A DNA stretch of 64,000 nucleotides from Panicum virgatum. Its lineage: Eukaryota; Streptophyta; Magnoliopsida; Poales; Poaceae. Location of the stretch: positions 21,500,913 to 21,564,912 of the forward strand of contig NC_053147.1 of the NCBI RefSeq assembly GCF_016808335.1. The letters run 5' to 3'. A program made the translations under genes and the position numbers. The notes under the pieces are model-generated. The model was not told the DNA's origin. It did no database searches and saw nothing but the letters and a program-made list of their open reading frames with translations. Numbering within the stretch: position 1 is the first letter of the stretch; each line of letters opens with the position of its first letter. Positions 12,022 to 24,086 of the stretch are shown piece by piece.

Positions 12022-12130
12022 TCACCGGGCTGATCAGCAGGCTCAGGTGCAGAGGAGAGAAGATTCAAGACCGACACCCGCGCCTTCTCGCGCCCTCTCC
12101 TTCCTGCGCTCCCCCCGCGCTTCGACCGGA
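12022..12130 (-). other. Putative non-coding first exon of small acidic gene
   Basis: GC-rich minus-strand segment without an ATG, ending at the consensus donor CAGCCCG/GTGAGT (exon end 12022). It is best read as the 5'-UTR exon of the 132-aa gene, with an intron down to about 10880-10890. The upstream limit is a guess. The intron holds several spurious open frames. Confidence 0.5.
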
Positions 12131-12772
12131 GCGTGCGGAATCGTTTTGCCTTTTGCGGTTCTCTCTTCGCTTCCTCAGTCCACCAGGATGTTCTTCTACA
12201 GTACTGTTGTCCCACGGAGTGGATAGCCACGTGTCCTGCGGAAACTTTGTACGTGGCTGTCATCCGAGCCCAATGGGCCTGGACCGCGGTTCCGTTTCGC
12301 TCAGACATTATTGGGCCAGAGTACTTTTTCGATTTTTTTTCGAGATGTTTTTTTGCCTTGTCGTTAGATGCAAAGTACAAAATTGATCTCGTGTGTTTTT
12401 AAGCCATGTTTTAGGAGATGCATTGTTGAACTCGATCCATATGCTGCTCACGAATGCTAAAGGGAAAAAAAAAACTGAGAAGGCGGCAGAGCACGAGAAG
12501 CACAGGAAAGAGAAGAGACGAACAAGCATACTGAAGCAGTACTGCTGAATAAATGCATCACTAATCACGACAGCAATGTGCTCAACAACGAAGACAAATC
12601 CATGGGGGAGATAACGCCGTGTACCGATATGCTGCGGCACTGTACACACACGGACGAAGTACTCGCTACCGCTACGCCTAGCCACCGTGCTCGATCTAGC
12701 GTCGCGACTCGCGAGCAGCTCGGAGTCGACCCGATCCGTCTCTGAACTCTGAACAATAATCGGCGGCGGAGC
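12131..12772. other. Intergenic: promoter side / GH17 3' UTR
   Basis: The left part (12131-12350) is the probable promoter of the small acidic gene. The right part (about 12560-12772) is the probable 3' UTR of the glucanase. T-tracts at 12336-12353 and an A-tract at 12463-12474 are present. I saw no convincing extra gene. Confidence 0.45.
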
Positions 12773-15700
12773 CTAGGAGGAGGATCCCGCCGAGAAGTCG
12801 ACGTGGTAGACCTCGCTCATGTCCGGCTGGAAGAGCCCGAAGTGCTGCTCCACGCCCTCGGGCTTGCCGTTCTCGTTGAACATGGCGAACAGGTACGTCT
12901 CCACGGCCTTCCCGGGCCGCCGCGGGGTGCCGCCGCCGACGTGCCGGACCACGTTGTTGTTGTACGCCGCCGCGTTCTCCACGCTGGCGCCCTCGCCGCC
13001 GCCCGACGGCCACCCGGTCTCCGACACCACCAGCTCCAGCCCCTGCACCCCGGCCTTCTCCACCGCCGCGTGCGCCGCGTCCACGATCGCGTCGAACATG
13101 TTGGTGTACACCACCCCGCCGTCCGCCACCGACGCCGCCGCCCCGGAGCCGGCCGACAGCAGCGCGTACCCCAGCGCCACCTCCCCGCCGCTGCTCGAGT
13201 AGGCGAAGTACGGGTACACGTTCACCAGCAGCGGCGCGTTCCTCGACGACAGGTACGACACGATCGGGGCCATCACCGGCGCCGCCGCCTCCGAGAACGC
13301 GCCCTGCGACGGCGGGTACGACGCGCCAAGCACGGCCGTCGCCACGGCCGTCGTGACGGCGACGCCGCCCACCCCCGCGGAACGGAGCGCGGACTCGAGG
13401 TTCTGCATGGCCGGGAGCACGTGCGCGGCGGCATCCCCCGGGACGACCTCGTTGCCGGCGTTGATGTACCGGAACTGGACGGAGCCGGCGAAGGGCTGCA
13501 CGTTGGTGGCGACCCACGACGCGGCGTAGGACGGGTCGGACGCCAGGCGCTGGAGGTCCTCGTTCAGCGTGCCCAGGACCACGCCGATGCCGGAGCCCCG
13601 GAGCGCGTTGAGCACGGACGTGTCCGGGTGGAAGAGCCGCACGTAGCTGATGTTCCTGGCCTTGTACATGGAGATCACCTGCTCCGGCGCCGGTAGATTG
13701 TTGGCGACCATGCCGTAGTTCACGCCAATGGCACCCTCAGCTCCTGCATCCGCACATCGAAGAATTAGATTGGATCATCAGGATTCAAAATGTAGAACTG
13801 GATCATCAGAATTAGATTGGATCATCGAAGAATTCGATCTTATCACAAATGTCCCTTTCTACTAATCCATTCATCAGTTGGAGCAGTTTGCAACCTCCAA
13901 ACTGTTGCCAGTATGACTATGAGATGAAGAAAAACGTAGCAGGTTCTGACTGAAACCAACTAGCTAGCCTATCCAAGAACAGCGAAGGGAGTAGTTGGGG
14001 GGCAGCCAACAAATCTGCAGGGGAAGAACTGGATCCACAAAATTTCAAAGCTAATTCCGTGCACAACTTTTTTTTGGAAAATTTTGCTGTGGGACACTCC
14101 ACTTATGTGAAATTGGCGTGGGACATTGCCCTTTTTTTTCTTCGCTGTAGGACACCACCTCCCAGTGTTAGTTAGTGTCCTGCAACAAAGAAAAAATATT
14201 CCAGTGTCCCACAGCCAATTTCACATATTTTAAGTGTCTCATAGCAAAATTCCCCTTTTTTTTTTATAGAAAAAGAGGCCAAAGCCCAGCCCCATTCCGT
14301 TTCCGTGCACAACTCCACATCTCTTTTACGTTTTTCTGCCTAGGGCTTGCAACGCCAACTCCATCATTCGTACAACTTGACGAAAGTAGGCAATGGATGA
14401 TACTTTTTCAACTTGGTGTCAAGGTCCAAACAATAGTCAAAGATATGCTTATGAAAAGAAGAACATAAAACTTGGTGTCAAGGTCTGAACACATCACTTT
14501 CAATCAAGAGATTAGAATAAAAACTCAAAATTATTTGCTAGATTGAGTAGGCCTTAGGGGATGGATTCTATGCCCAAAGTCTCTTGCAGTTAGGCTCATA
14601 TCCAACTACTGGTAAGATGCCCTAATTAGTATATAGATTCATCGAAATAAGTTTGAAAGGTGCAAACGTGCACGGGAGAAGCAGTCTTTCAAAGAAATTA
14701 AAATAAGTCTTTCGCCTCTAATATTTCTCATTCGGCCAGGATGGTATTTCGTAATCAGTACTATAGTCTCTTCATTTCAAGTGATCTTTTTAGGCCCCCT
14801 GATGCACTGGATAGCCTATTCAGGGAAAATCCCGGAATAAAAAGGATGTGCACATATACGGCCTCTTCGTCTCTGCTACAGTGATTCCATGTCATCTTCA
14901 GACGATATCAACATCTGACAAACAGACATAAACACGAGCTGAAAAGGGCCCTGCCTTTCCATTTCCTCACGCAAAAGAGTGCTCGGCAGATTAGTAAATC
15001 AGGTGAGATGTAGCATCTAACAGCTAACTAATGAGAAAAAAGAAGTTTATCTTGGGATCTTAGGCACGCGTGTGGGCAACCTTTTCACTCTATGTATCTG
15101 CCGACATGCCGTATTAGTGAAAAGAACAGAATTGGCCTGGTAGCAACGTGCAGCAAACTACAAATTGGCCAGTTCTTTCATACAAACATAAGTTCACTTC
15201 CAAAGTTTAAATATCTTTCGCATAAAAATATGAAGAGATTAAGCGATATACGAGATTCCATAAACAAGTATCGACGTAGGTGTGGAGTAAACAACAGAAC
15301 CATGAAACCAATCATGCAATCAATCTTTTCCCTGCCCTGCCCTGCCCTGATTGATTATAATTTCCCAAGAGACCCAACCAAGAACACAAAGGAGAAACCT
15401 GTCAACCACCTCTACGGCTCTGCTAGCAGGCAATAAATAATCCGTGCAACCATTTGGCGCCGTCTTTATCCTAAAGTATCCCGTAACGAAAACCGTTTAT
15501 CCTAATGTGGGTGCAAGTGCAAGCTCGAACCAAAAAAACATGAAAAGCGAAGGGCGAGGGTTTAAAAAAAATCAATCTGACCAGCAGAATTGCAGTGCAG
15601 AGAAAGGGAGGTATCAAGAGCTGCTCTTGAAATTAGCTAGACGCCTAGGCAGGTTACTGGAAAAAGGTTGCTGTGAGGTGTGAACTGAAGAAACAGGATG

Positions 15701-16056
15701 GGAAAGAGTGAACGAAATACGTATTGGAGCAAACATAGTAGGATCAGTAACCCATCTACCTCCGAACTAACTAAGCAGACGAAAAAAAAAGTGCAGGTGA
15801 ACTGTTCATCGACGAACACGCCATCGGACAGTGCAAGCAACAGAAGCACCATGCAACCATTATTACTAAACAGAAGAAAGTGCAGGCGGACCGGTCGCAT
15901 AATGAACAGAAGAAACGAAACGGAGGGAAAGCGCAGGTGAACTGAACCGTCTGCTGAAGTGAACTCACCGGGAAAGCCTGCTAAGCAGAGCAGGAAGCCG
16001 CAAGCTAGAACCCATGGCGCCGCCGCCTTCGTCACACGGGCAGCAGCCGACACCAT
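12773..16056 (-). CDS. GH17 glucan endo-1,3-beta-glucosidase
   Basis: Secreted glycoside hydrolase family 17 enzyme that cleaves beta-1,3-glucan (callose or fungal wall). Exon 1 is 16056-15969 (29 codons + 1 nt) and encodes a signal peptide with a hydrophobic core (WVLACGFLLCLAGF). The donor is G/GTGAGT. Exon 2 is 13743-12773 after acceptor GATGCAG. Total is 352 residues. The mature domain starts near AIGVNYG. The family proton-donor region is NAGNEV and the nucleophile region is VVSETGWPSGG; the C-terminal block (FAMFNENGK, HFGLFQPD) is intact. The protein stops right after the catalytic domain, so it lacks the X8 domain and has no obvious GPI signal; this is the plain apoplastic/vacuolar type. 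Exon 2 is extremely GC-rich, usual for grass genes, and creates long shadow frames on both strands. The 2.2-kb intron carries a MITE. Confidence 0.93.
14076..14254. mobile_element. MITE in glucanase intron
   Basis: About 180 bp with terminal inverted repeats of roughly 45-50 bp. The left end reads GGAAAATTTTGCTGTGGGAC and the complement of the right end reads GGGGAATTTTGCTATGAGAC. The inner parts also pair (GTGAAATTGGC with GCCAATTTCAC). It could fold into a long hairpin. No coding capacity. The superfamily is not assigned because no unambiguous target duplication was found. Confidence 0.75.
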
Positions 16057-16214
16057 CCTCGCCGCACCACCGCAAGCCGGAGCACTCAGAAAACCCTCCC
16101 TCTCTCTAGCTCCCTTCTGAAACTCTCCGTTCTTGGCCTGAACTCTGATGTCTGAACTGAGGCTGGATTCTGAAGCTCTCTCCCCCCTCCATTGCTGCAG
16201 CGCCTGTGCTCCGT

Positions 16215-16221
16215 TTATATA
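16215..16221 (-). promoter_or_regulatory. TATA box of GH17 gene
   Basis: The minus strand reads GCCTTATATAAACGG, about 160 bp upstream of the glucanase start codon at 16056. Sequence and spacing fit a core promoter followed by a short 5' UTR. Confidence 0.65.
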
Positions 16222-16437
16222 AGGCAACGGGCAAGCGCAGCAACTGCTCGGTTACGTACGTGCGCGCCAGAAGCGGGCCCCACCACCAAACGGGGGAGGA
16301 AGGAACCAGCACCAGCAGCAAGCCACCAAACCGCACGACTCGGCCGAGCAACTGCAGGCAGAGGCAGGGAATGGATGCACGGGTGCGCGGGGCGTGCTGG
16401 GCCGGTCCAAGCTGCGGTTGGATGCGTTCAGGTGACC

Positions 16438-16461
16438 GAAGAAGAAGAAGAAGAAGAAGAA
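16438..16461. repeat. (GAA)8 microsatellite
   Basis: Eight perfect GAA units, about 220 bp upstream of the glucanase TATA box. On the gene strand it is a TTC/CTT repeat. Confidence 0.95.
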
Positions 16462-16932
16462 TCGACGGCGCAGGGGCGTCCGCGCCCCGCCACGTGGGCG
16501 CGATCGAACGGCCCGGCGCGAACGGGCAGTTGGGTGGCGCTGACCGTGTCCTCCTGATGGCGATTTAACGGCGGATTCGTGTGTCTGGCTGTGTATCTTC
16601 TGGGGACTGAAAAGCGGTTGTCGACGAGACTGTCCAGCTGCGTGTTTTTTTTCGCAGGAATCTCTCTGCATAATTAGCCGCATACAATTTCATTTCGATT
16701 TTTTTTTGATAAATTTAGATCGGCATTATTGCGTCAAGAGAAGTTACCAAGATTCTTTTGCCAGATTATTCAGAAAATGCTTCCTCATGCATGGCTATGT
16801 GACGCGTTTGGATGATTTAGCGTGATTTCAAACTCTACCTAGGCTAGCAGGAGAATGAAGCCGCATCGTCATGAAAATGTGATGATTTATTAATGTTGCA
16901 GAGGAAATAAAAGAGAAGCAAGCGTGATGAAG

Positions 16933-17050
16933 CCCTTGTTTAGATGCGTAGCACTTTCGTTTGTATTTGGTAATTATTGTCCGATCATGAGTTAACTAAG
17001 CTCAAAAAATTCAATTCGTCTCGCAAATTATAGACAAACTGTGTAATTAG
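16933..17050. mobile_element. Truncated grass MITE fragment
   Basis: Contains the signature CCTTGTTTAGATGCGTAGC, GTAGCACTTTCGTTTG and GTCTCGCAAATTATAGAC. I recognise these as one end of a very abundant grass MITE family whose members run from CCTTGTTTAG to the complementary CTAAACAAGG. The other end is missing. A relative occurs at 39246-39465. Confidence 0.6.
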
Positions 17051-17912
17051 TTCAATGGAGTCAAGTTCAATGGAGGTGAACGAAGAGGTGACTTCTTGAT
17101 GCAAATCGATTATTTTCTTTTGGGCACCAATCTACGTGATGAGTACGTAGCAATCTGTACGCCAGATTTCACGCGACGAGTGACTCTGAAAAACACTACC
17201 TTATTTTTTTTTATCCGAGGCCTTTAGATACTCAACTGCAAAAAAGTACTACAAAGGCACGCAGCCATATTTATTATGAGCTTTCTCTAGAAAAAAAAGA
17301 AATCTTTGAAGAAGAAAAACTGAGCCATATCAATTCCAGTGAAGGACAAGAAATAGAAGAAGGAAAACAAACTCTGCAAGATTTGTATAAAAAGGTCGTC
17401 GGGCACCAAAAGATTAGGTCGCCAAATCAAAGATGGCATGCACACTGTACTTGAGATCGAAATGATTTCTGACACAATGCAAATGCCACAAGGAAAAGAA
17501 AACGATGGCTTCATCGCAAGATGGCGATGTACGTGGAGCGCGAAACAAAAATGTCAACACGCGGATACAGGCCTACCGGTGCCCCATCTGCCGTGTTCTG
17601 GAGATTAGGTGTCCAAGTCCAACGCAGTGTACCAAACCTGGTGAGTGGTGGACGGTGACCATTTCCTTCACGGTAAATTAACCTCCCGTGAAGGCTTGCT
17701 ACTCCCCTCACACGCCTACAAGAGCTGTAACCGAATTGGACAAGTATGCCAATCCACGCGACGCAAGCAATAATTCAGCTCCCAGGGTAAAGCTAAAAAC
17801 AAAGGACACGAAGCTGCTTCTTCTCTGAGGTGAAAAAACAAGAAGGACAACTGGTGTACAACACTGCATATGCGACCTCCAAACTAAAAGGATCACACCA
17901 TGACGACGTAGC
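17051..17912. other. Intergenic region left of copia element
   Basis: I see no supported gene. A/T tracts occur near 17204 and 17290. The open frames (17287-17896, minus) lack recognisable domains. The sequence immediately before 17913 is the copia target site, GTAGC. Confidence 0.5.
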
Positions 17913-18038
17913 TGAAGAGATTTGGTGAATTATCTGGAGTCTACTCCACGGTACAGAGTCTGAGTACATTTACACATATACATATGGGCCTCTTGGGCCT
18001 TGTCAATAGCTTACAACTCACATACATTCAGCCCAACA
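17913..18038 (-). repeat. Copia 3' LTR
   Basis: 126-bp LTR bounded by TG...CA. The polypurine tract (complement of CTCCCCCTCA) lies directly inside at 18039-18048. Confidence 0.95.
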
Positions 18039-18138
18039 CTCCCCCTCAAGATGGGTGATATATGTCAATCATCCCCATCTTGTTACATGCTAACATACAT
18101 TCATTAACTCCTAAACCTTTTGTTAAACAATCAGCTAC

Positions 18139-18729
18139 TTACTCACTTGAAGCTACATGACCCAGTTTAAGTGTTCCATCATCCAGCCGCTCCTTGATGA
18201 AGAAGCGATCAATCTCAACATGCTTAGTTCTATCATGCTGAACTGGGTTATTATCAATGTTAATCGCTGACTTATTATCACACCAGAGCTTCATTAAAAC
18301 TTCCCCTAGTTTCAACTCGGATAATAAATTCTTCAACCATAACATCTCACTTAAACACACGGACATGACTCTGTATTCTGCCTCTGCCGTTGACCGAGAC
18401 ACTACTGGTTGTTTTTTTCTCCTCCATGATACTAAATTTCCTCCAACAAACGCGCAATAGCCAGATGTCGACCTTCTATCATCTAGACAGCTTGCCCAAT
18501 CCGCATCACAATAGCCTTCAATATTTACGTGACCATTTCTCTTGAACCATAGTCCTTTTCCAGGATTACTCTTCAAATATCGCAAGATTCTGTAGACTGC
18601 ATCCCTATGCCCACTCCTAGGATCGTGCATGTATCGACTCACCACACTTACCGCATATGTTATATCAGGCCTTGTATGACACAAATAAATCAAACGTCCT
18701 ACAAGTCTTTGATATTTCTCTTTATCCAC
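18139..18729 (-). pseudogene. Copia RNase H and C-terminal RT region
   Basis: Open fragment of the copia polyprotein with the RNase H landmarks CDADWASC, STSGYCAF, RSTAEAEYR and LWCDNKSA. It is separated by a break from the RT fragment at 18857-19507. Such proteins degrade the RNA strand during element replication. Non-functional alone. Confidence 0.9.
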
Positions 18730-18856
18730 CGGATCTCCAGATTGAGCACATAATTTGTGGTTTTGCTCGATAGGTGTAGAAGTTGTACGACATCAAAGCA
18801 TACCTGTCTCATTTAACAAGTCTAGTACATACTTCCGTTGTGAAAGAACAATACCT

Positions 18857-19507
18857 CTAGGAGATCTTGCTATTTCGATTCCCAAAAAAATACCGAAGTT
18901 GTCCGGGATCCTTGACTTCAAACTCTTTGCTTAGATTCCTTTTCAGCCGAGCTATTTCCAAAGTGTCATCTCCAGTGATAATTATATCATCCACATACAC
19001 CGCAAGAATAGTTACTCGATTCTTAGAGTGGTGATAAAATACAGTGTGATCCCCATTGCATTGATTGTATCCCATATTACACATGGCCCGCCTAAAGCGA
19101 TCAAACCATGCCCTTGGCGATTGCTTGAGACCATACAAAGATTTCTTCAGTCTCAATGCTTTTCCCTTAGTTTGAGCAGTATCAAACCCAGGTGGAATTT
19201 CCATATAAACTTCTTCCTGAAGATCTCCGTGCAAGAATGCATTCTTAACATCTAATTGATATAATGGCCATTCATAGTTAGCAGCACAAGAGATCAATGT
19301 TCTAACAGTGCTCATCTTTGCAACTGGTACAAATGTCTCATCATAATCAATGCCATATGTTTGACTATACCCTTTTGCTACCAATCTTGCTTTGTATCTC
19401 TCAATCTTGCCATTAGGATTTTGCTTTACTGTATATACCCATTTGCAACTAACCACTTTTTTTGTCCACCGGAAAAGGTACAAGATCCCAAGTATTGTTC
19501 TTCTCAA
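18857..19507 (-). pseudogene. Copia reverse transcriptase fragment
   Basis: RVT_2-type reverse transcriptase fragment containing KWVYTVK, ARLVAKGYSQ, DVKNAFLHGDL and the catalytic motif YVDDIIITGD. The frame is lost at both ends (downstream at about 18880 and upstream at about 19507). Confidence 0.92.
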
Positions 19508-19844
19508 GTGCTGCTAGCTCCTCTAGCATGGCCTCCTTCCATTTCAGATCTCGCTTTGCCTCTTTCCAGTCTCTTGGAATTGCTACCGATTGCAATGATG
19601 CTACAAAAGCTTTGTAGGTAGAAGACAGGGATTCATATGAGACATAATTAGCTATATCATTGTTGATCTCAATGCCATCTTAAAAGCCATCTCTCTCTGG
19701 AGGTTTTCCTGCTGTACTCCTCATTCCTTTTCTTGTAGCAATAGGGAGATCAATAGAAGAGCTGATATCTTCACCCATTGATGGTAATGGATTATCAACC
19801 TTATTATCATTAATTGGAAGTTGTTCTTGCTCCTCCAATTGTGG

Positions 19845-21029
19845 TTACTCCACCTGGCTACCATCTTCATCACTAACAGATGAAGGTTGTATAGAAGGAT
19901 TTCTTCTCCTCGTGTACACCTGCAGATTTCTTTCAGCGTGTGATGTTCTCCCCCTCTCAACATTTGTTGGTTTACTTACAACCACCGGACATGGAATCAG
20001 ACCACTAATCACTGTATTCCTCCTCAATTCCTCAACATCCTTAGTCCCTAATGTTCCATTTTCCTCATCACCAACCTCACATGTATCGGAAGAATCAAGA
20101 TCAAGAAAAATACCACTCAGATCTGTTTTCTCCCCATAGAAAGGAACATATTCCCTAAAAGTGACATCCATACTCACAAATGTACGACGTAATGATGGGC
20201 TCCAACATTTGTAACCCTTTTGCCCAGATGAGTAGCCAATAAAAATGCACTTAATAGCTTGAAGATCTAATTTCCCAACAGTAGGTCTATGATCCCTAAC
20301 AAAGCACGTGCACCCAAACACCTTTGGTGGAATAATAAACTCATTTTTCCCGAAAATCATTTCACATGGAGTTTTCATACCAAGCACTCTTGATGGCATG
20401 CGATTAATAAGATGAGTAGCAGTCATAATTGCCTCACTCCAAAAGAACTTAGGCACGTTCATAGTATACATGAGTGAACGAGCCACCTCCAAGAGATGCC
20501 TGTTCTTCCTTTCCGCCACTCCATTTTGTGGGGGTGTATCAGAACAAGAGGTTTGATGTAATATTCCCTCAGTAGATAGATAACTTCTAAATTCATTGTT
20601 CACATACTCCGACCCGTTATCAGTTCTAATAATATGAACATGAGCATTAAATTGGTTTCTTATGAATGCACAAAAATCCTTAAAGCAGTTAAGCACCTCA
20701 CTTTTATGTTTCATGAGATATAACCATGCCATGCGAGAGTAACAATCAATAAAGGTCACAAAATATTTCATTCCACTTAGAGAAACAACCGGAGAAGTCC
20801 ACACATCTGAGTGGATTAATATAAAGGGTGACACACTTCGCAATCCCCTACTCACATATGAAGTTCTTGTGTGTTTCCCAAACTCGCATGCATCACATAG
20901 TAATTTATGTCTGTCTACCTTACACATTTGTTCAGGAAACATTCTACTCATAATATCAAAAGATATATGTCCCAGCTGACAATGCAAAAGCATTACCTTA
21001 GCCTCATCTTCATTTGCAGTAGCTGACAA
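19845..21029 (-). pseudogene. Copia integrase fragment
   Basis: 394-residue open fragment: GAG-pre-integrase zinc region (GHISFD, CDACEFGKH) followed by an rve core with SDVWTSP, RTDNGSEY and NGVAERKNRHLLEVARS, which supply the D, D and E residues. Frameshifts separate it from protease and RT. Confidence 0.92.
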
Positions 21030-21081
21030 AGCATGACATATCGCTTTATCTGTCTTCCTTCTGTCAAGATACCATAGCCCA

Positions 21082-22634
21082 TTATGACGAACTCCAATCC
21101 CAAGTCTTTTTTTCAGTCTTCCTTTCCTGAATTAAACAATTTTCACGATCAAGAAAAACTTGACAGTCCATCTGATCAACCAATGAGCTTATTGAAACCA
21201 GATTAACTGGGAATGATGGAACATATAATACTGATGGTAATGTTATGGATGGAGTGCATTGCACTGTACCAACACCTCTAATTGGTCGAGATGTTCCATC
21301 AGCAGTCTGGATTGTGTCTTTATGAGAGTGCGAATATGGCATATATGATGTAAATTCACTTGACATGCCTGTGACATATCTAGATGCACCGGAATCTAAT
21401 ATCCAACCTGAATTAGAATGATTTGTGGACAATAAGGCTTGTTTTTTCATACCTGCATCATAATGGAAAAAATTCGCAACATTATCAGTTGAAGTTGACA
21501 CTGTCCCATGGTCATCTGATTTTGAGTTGTTCTTGTTTTCCTTCAGCTTTCTTAACTCTCCTAACTCTGTAGCTGAAATTGTGACCAAGTCTGAAGCACC
21601 TTTCTCGGACATAGCAAAATTGGCTCTAAAGCCTCTTCTTCCACCATGACCTTGACCTCCCCTCGGTGTACCCCTATCATTGCCTCTTCCTCTTCCGCGA
21701 TAAGCCTTTTGTGGTTGACTGCAGTCCCTACTCAAATGACCCTTATCACCACAATTGTAGCATATTCTAGTCTCTTGAGATCTTGTTACAACATAAGCTG
21801 GACGGGATGGGGCTGGAACATTTTCTTTCATTATCTTTAGCCTAGTTTCTTCTTGTGCCATAGCAGCAATAGCTTCTTCTAGACTAGGGAGGCTTGATTG
21901 ATGAAACAGAGATGCACGCCTCCCCTCAAATTCTGAATTGAGGGCCCTCAAGAATTGGAGAACTCATTTTTTTCGATCCATTTCTTCACCCACGCAACAC
22001 AATCAGGGTGTGGCAACTCAATTGGATCATAGTGGTCCAAATTAGCCCATAACCGCTTTAGCTCTGCTACATACTCCATCAAAGATAGCTCCCCCTATTT
22101 CAGATGGTAGAGTTTATCATCTGTATCAACCAACAACATCACATTCCCCGCACCAGAATATGTTTTTGACAGTGATTCCCAAATACCATATGCAGTAGTA
22201 ATTGTGTCTACTGATCGAGCAATAGATGGCAACATCGAGCTCAACAACCAGGCAACTACCAAAGAGTTAGTAGCATCCCAGGCTTTCCATTCATCACTTG
22301 ATTTATCCTTGGGTTCAGCTGCCTTTCCATTGACGAAACCTTCAAGTTTCTTTGCCTTTAACAGTAATAATGCCCTTCTGGACCAAGCTAAATAATTCCT
22401 TATGCCTTCCAATTTGATATCATTCGGCGTGAGTTCCAATTTCTGGACTGCATCTGTATATAATGGCACACTCACTTTGCTCGCAGACGGAGCCTCATTC
22501 TTCTTCTCAGTAAGCAAATCGACTAGCTTGCCCAATATCTGCTCAATCCCCTGATTATCCCCCATGTTCCGGCAGAAATTTAGCTGCAGATACTTCCACA
22601 AATAATGTTGTGTACCAACTAGCAGTCCAAACAA
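21082..22634 (-). pseudogene. Copia gag and protease fragments
   Basis: Two open fragments, 22634-22095 (N-terminal gag, including LEGIRNYLAWSRR) and 21951-21082 (C-terminal gag with zinc knuckle CYNCGDKGHLSRDC, then protease with DSGAS). The break between them, about 21952-22094, contains a T-run and stop codons. In an intact element this forms the capsid precursor and the processing protease. Confidence 0.9.
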
Positions 22635-22993
22635 CCCAAATAACCAGCACCCTCTAGCACCCTTTCACTCACAAGAACAAGACTCCAGCAGCAAGTACAA
22701 GCAGCACCAAATCCTCCCTATTTTGCAGCCTCTGATTGCAGATCAACACCTCACCTTGCGACGCCCCTGCTTCTACCTGCTACCACAGGCTCCTCTGATG
22801 TGGCTTGTAGGCCTGCGACCTGGGTGCCTTGTTGTCCTTCCGCTGCAGCAAGATGGCCTCCAGCAAGCAAAACTCTCCCACGCGAGCCTCTCCTCCTGCA
22901 ACTCTTTCCTCCGCGCAGCTCTTCACGACCTCACCACTGGCATCCGCCTGCCAGAGGTCGCCACCGCCATCGCCACGGCCGGCTCTGACACCA

Positions 22994-23120
22994 TGAAGAG
23001 ATTTGGTGAATTCTCTGGAGTCTACTCCACGGTACAGAGTCTGAGTACATTTACACATATACATATGGGCCTCTTGGGCCTTGTCCAATAACTTACAACT
23101 CACATACATTCAGCCCAACA
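22994..23120 (-). repeat. Copia 5' LTR
   Basis: 127-bp LTR, nearly identical to 17913-18038; visible differences are one substitution (TTATCT/TTCTCT region) and small changes near TTGTCCAATAAC. The primer-binding site lies just inside at 22981-22993. Confidence 0.95.
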
Positions 23121-23195
23121 GTAGCAAGTCTTGAAACTGACCCACAGACTCGTTCAAAAAAAATCCCGAGTTCATTCTAGTTCAACTTAGATTGC

Positions 23196-24086
23196 CTCTC
23201 ATCGGCTTACGTCTCTCTCTCTGGAAAGCTCTCGCGTCTGCTACTGTTTGAGAGGGGCGAAAAAGGGGGTCACGGTCGCCGCCGGCGGAGTCGCCGGTCT
23301 CCTCCGCCTCCGATGGCCTCAGGGCTGTCGGGAGGGGGCAGAGACCGCCGGGCTCCGGCCGTGCGGCACGGGTAGGTTAGGTCCTAGTAGATCTAGGGGT
23401 CGGTGTCCAGGCGTCGACGGCGAGGCGGAGGCGGCGGCGACGCGTCGGAATAAGTCCTCTCGGGCTCGTCTCCGTCCTTGTGCTGCTTCTCTCCAGCGGC
23501 TCGGGTGGGTCCGTGGAGGTTGTGCTCCCGTGGTGGAGCCGTTGTATAGGAGATGTTCTTTGCCGGCGACTCATCGTCCTTCCGTGGAGGTGAGTTCATC
23601 GGCCTTTTGCTTGGTGGATACAGAGCATACTTCAGGATTAGTGGAAAGCAGGAGAGTGGAGCAGATCCATGTTTCTCGCGGCGGTTCCGGTCGTCGCCGG
23701 TGGATCTGGCTCCAAGGCCACCGGGGCTCGGGGTGCGTCCCCGGCCGATGGACTTCCCGCGGTAGCTTCATCTCGCCGTTCGCAGCGAGTGTTTCTTGCA
23801 GCTCTCTTCAAAGCTTTGCAGCGACGGGTTCCGGCGGGCCATGGATTCGCGGAGATCGATTCCGGCGGTGGCTGGCGATGCTCGGCGGCGGCGGAGTCGG
23901 ATTCACAGAGGTTCTAGGGGTTTGGTTGTAATTTTCATGTTTTCTAGGGGCCTTTGTGTAAAACGTATGGTGGAGCAGGTGTACTCTGTATCCTGCCTTT
24001 GTGTACCTGTACGCGTATGCGTTTGGGTCTTTGTACCGTACATCTCAGTTTAATACAGGTACATTCGCATGCTGTGTCAAAAAAAA
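23196..24086 (+). mobile_element. Poly(A)-tailed retroposed sequence
   Basis: About 890 bp ending in a 10-A run. It is flanked by near-identical 12-bp repeats, AACTTAGATTGC (23184-23195) and AACTTCGATTGC (24087-24098), overlapping the tail as target-primed insertions do. The left two-thirds is GC-rich and open in one frame (23248-23931) with no recognised domain. The right third looks like a 3' UTR (GTTTTCTAGGGGCCTTTGTG, then GTACCGTACATCTCAG). It is either an internally deleted/5'-truncated LINE or a processed transcript. I lean to LINE-derived, because the 3' segment resembles grass L1-type tails as I recall them. Confidence 0.6.

Larger units (their letters stand above)
17913..23120 (-). 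mobile_element. Ty1/copia LTR retrotransposon, full length, decayed
   Basis: Complete 5208-bp element in minus orientation, flanked by a perfect 5-bp target duplication GTAGC (17908-17912 and 23121-23125). Short LTRs of 126 and 127 bp lie at 17913-18038 (3' LTR) and 22994-23120 (5' LTR), starting TGTTGGGC and ending CTCTTCA in element orientation. The primer site next to the 5' LTR is TGGTGTCAGAGCC (22981-22993), one base off the usual initiator-Met site. The polypurine tract GAGGGGGAG abuts the 3' LTR. The order gag, protease, integrase, RT, RNase H identifies copia. The coding region is broken by frameshifts/stops, so this copy is not autonomous. The LTRs differ at only a few positions. Confidence 0.97.

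Noticed and set aside
12803..13696. 297-codon plus-strand frame opposite the glucanase
   Set aside because: Antisense shadow of a very GC-rich GH17 exon; Arg/His/Val-rich translation without domains.
15637..16227. 196-codon minus frame as an alternative longer glucanase N-terminus or separate gene
   Set aside because: It runs through the exon 1 donor into the intron and starts upstream at a poor context near the TATA box. The signal peptide begins naturally at 16056.
23248..23931. 227-codon frame as an independent host gene
   Set aside because: Lies wholly within the poly(A)-tailed, target-repeat-flanked insertion; better explained as part of the retroposed sequence.
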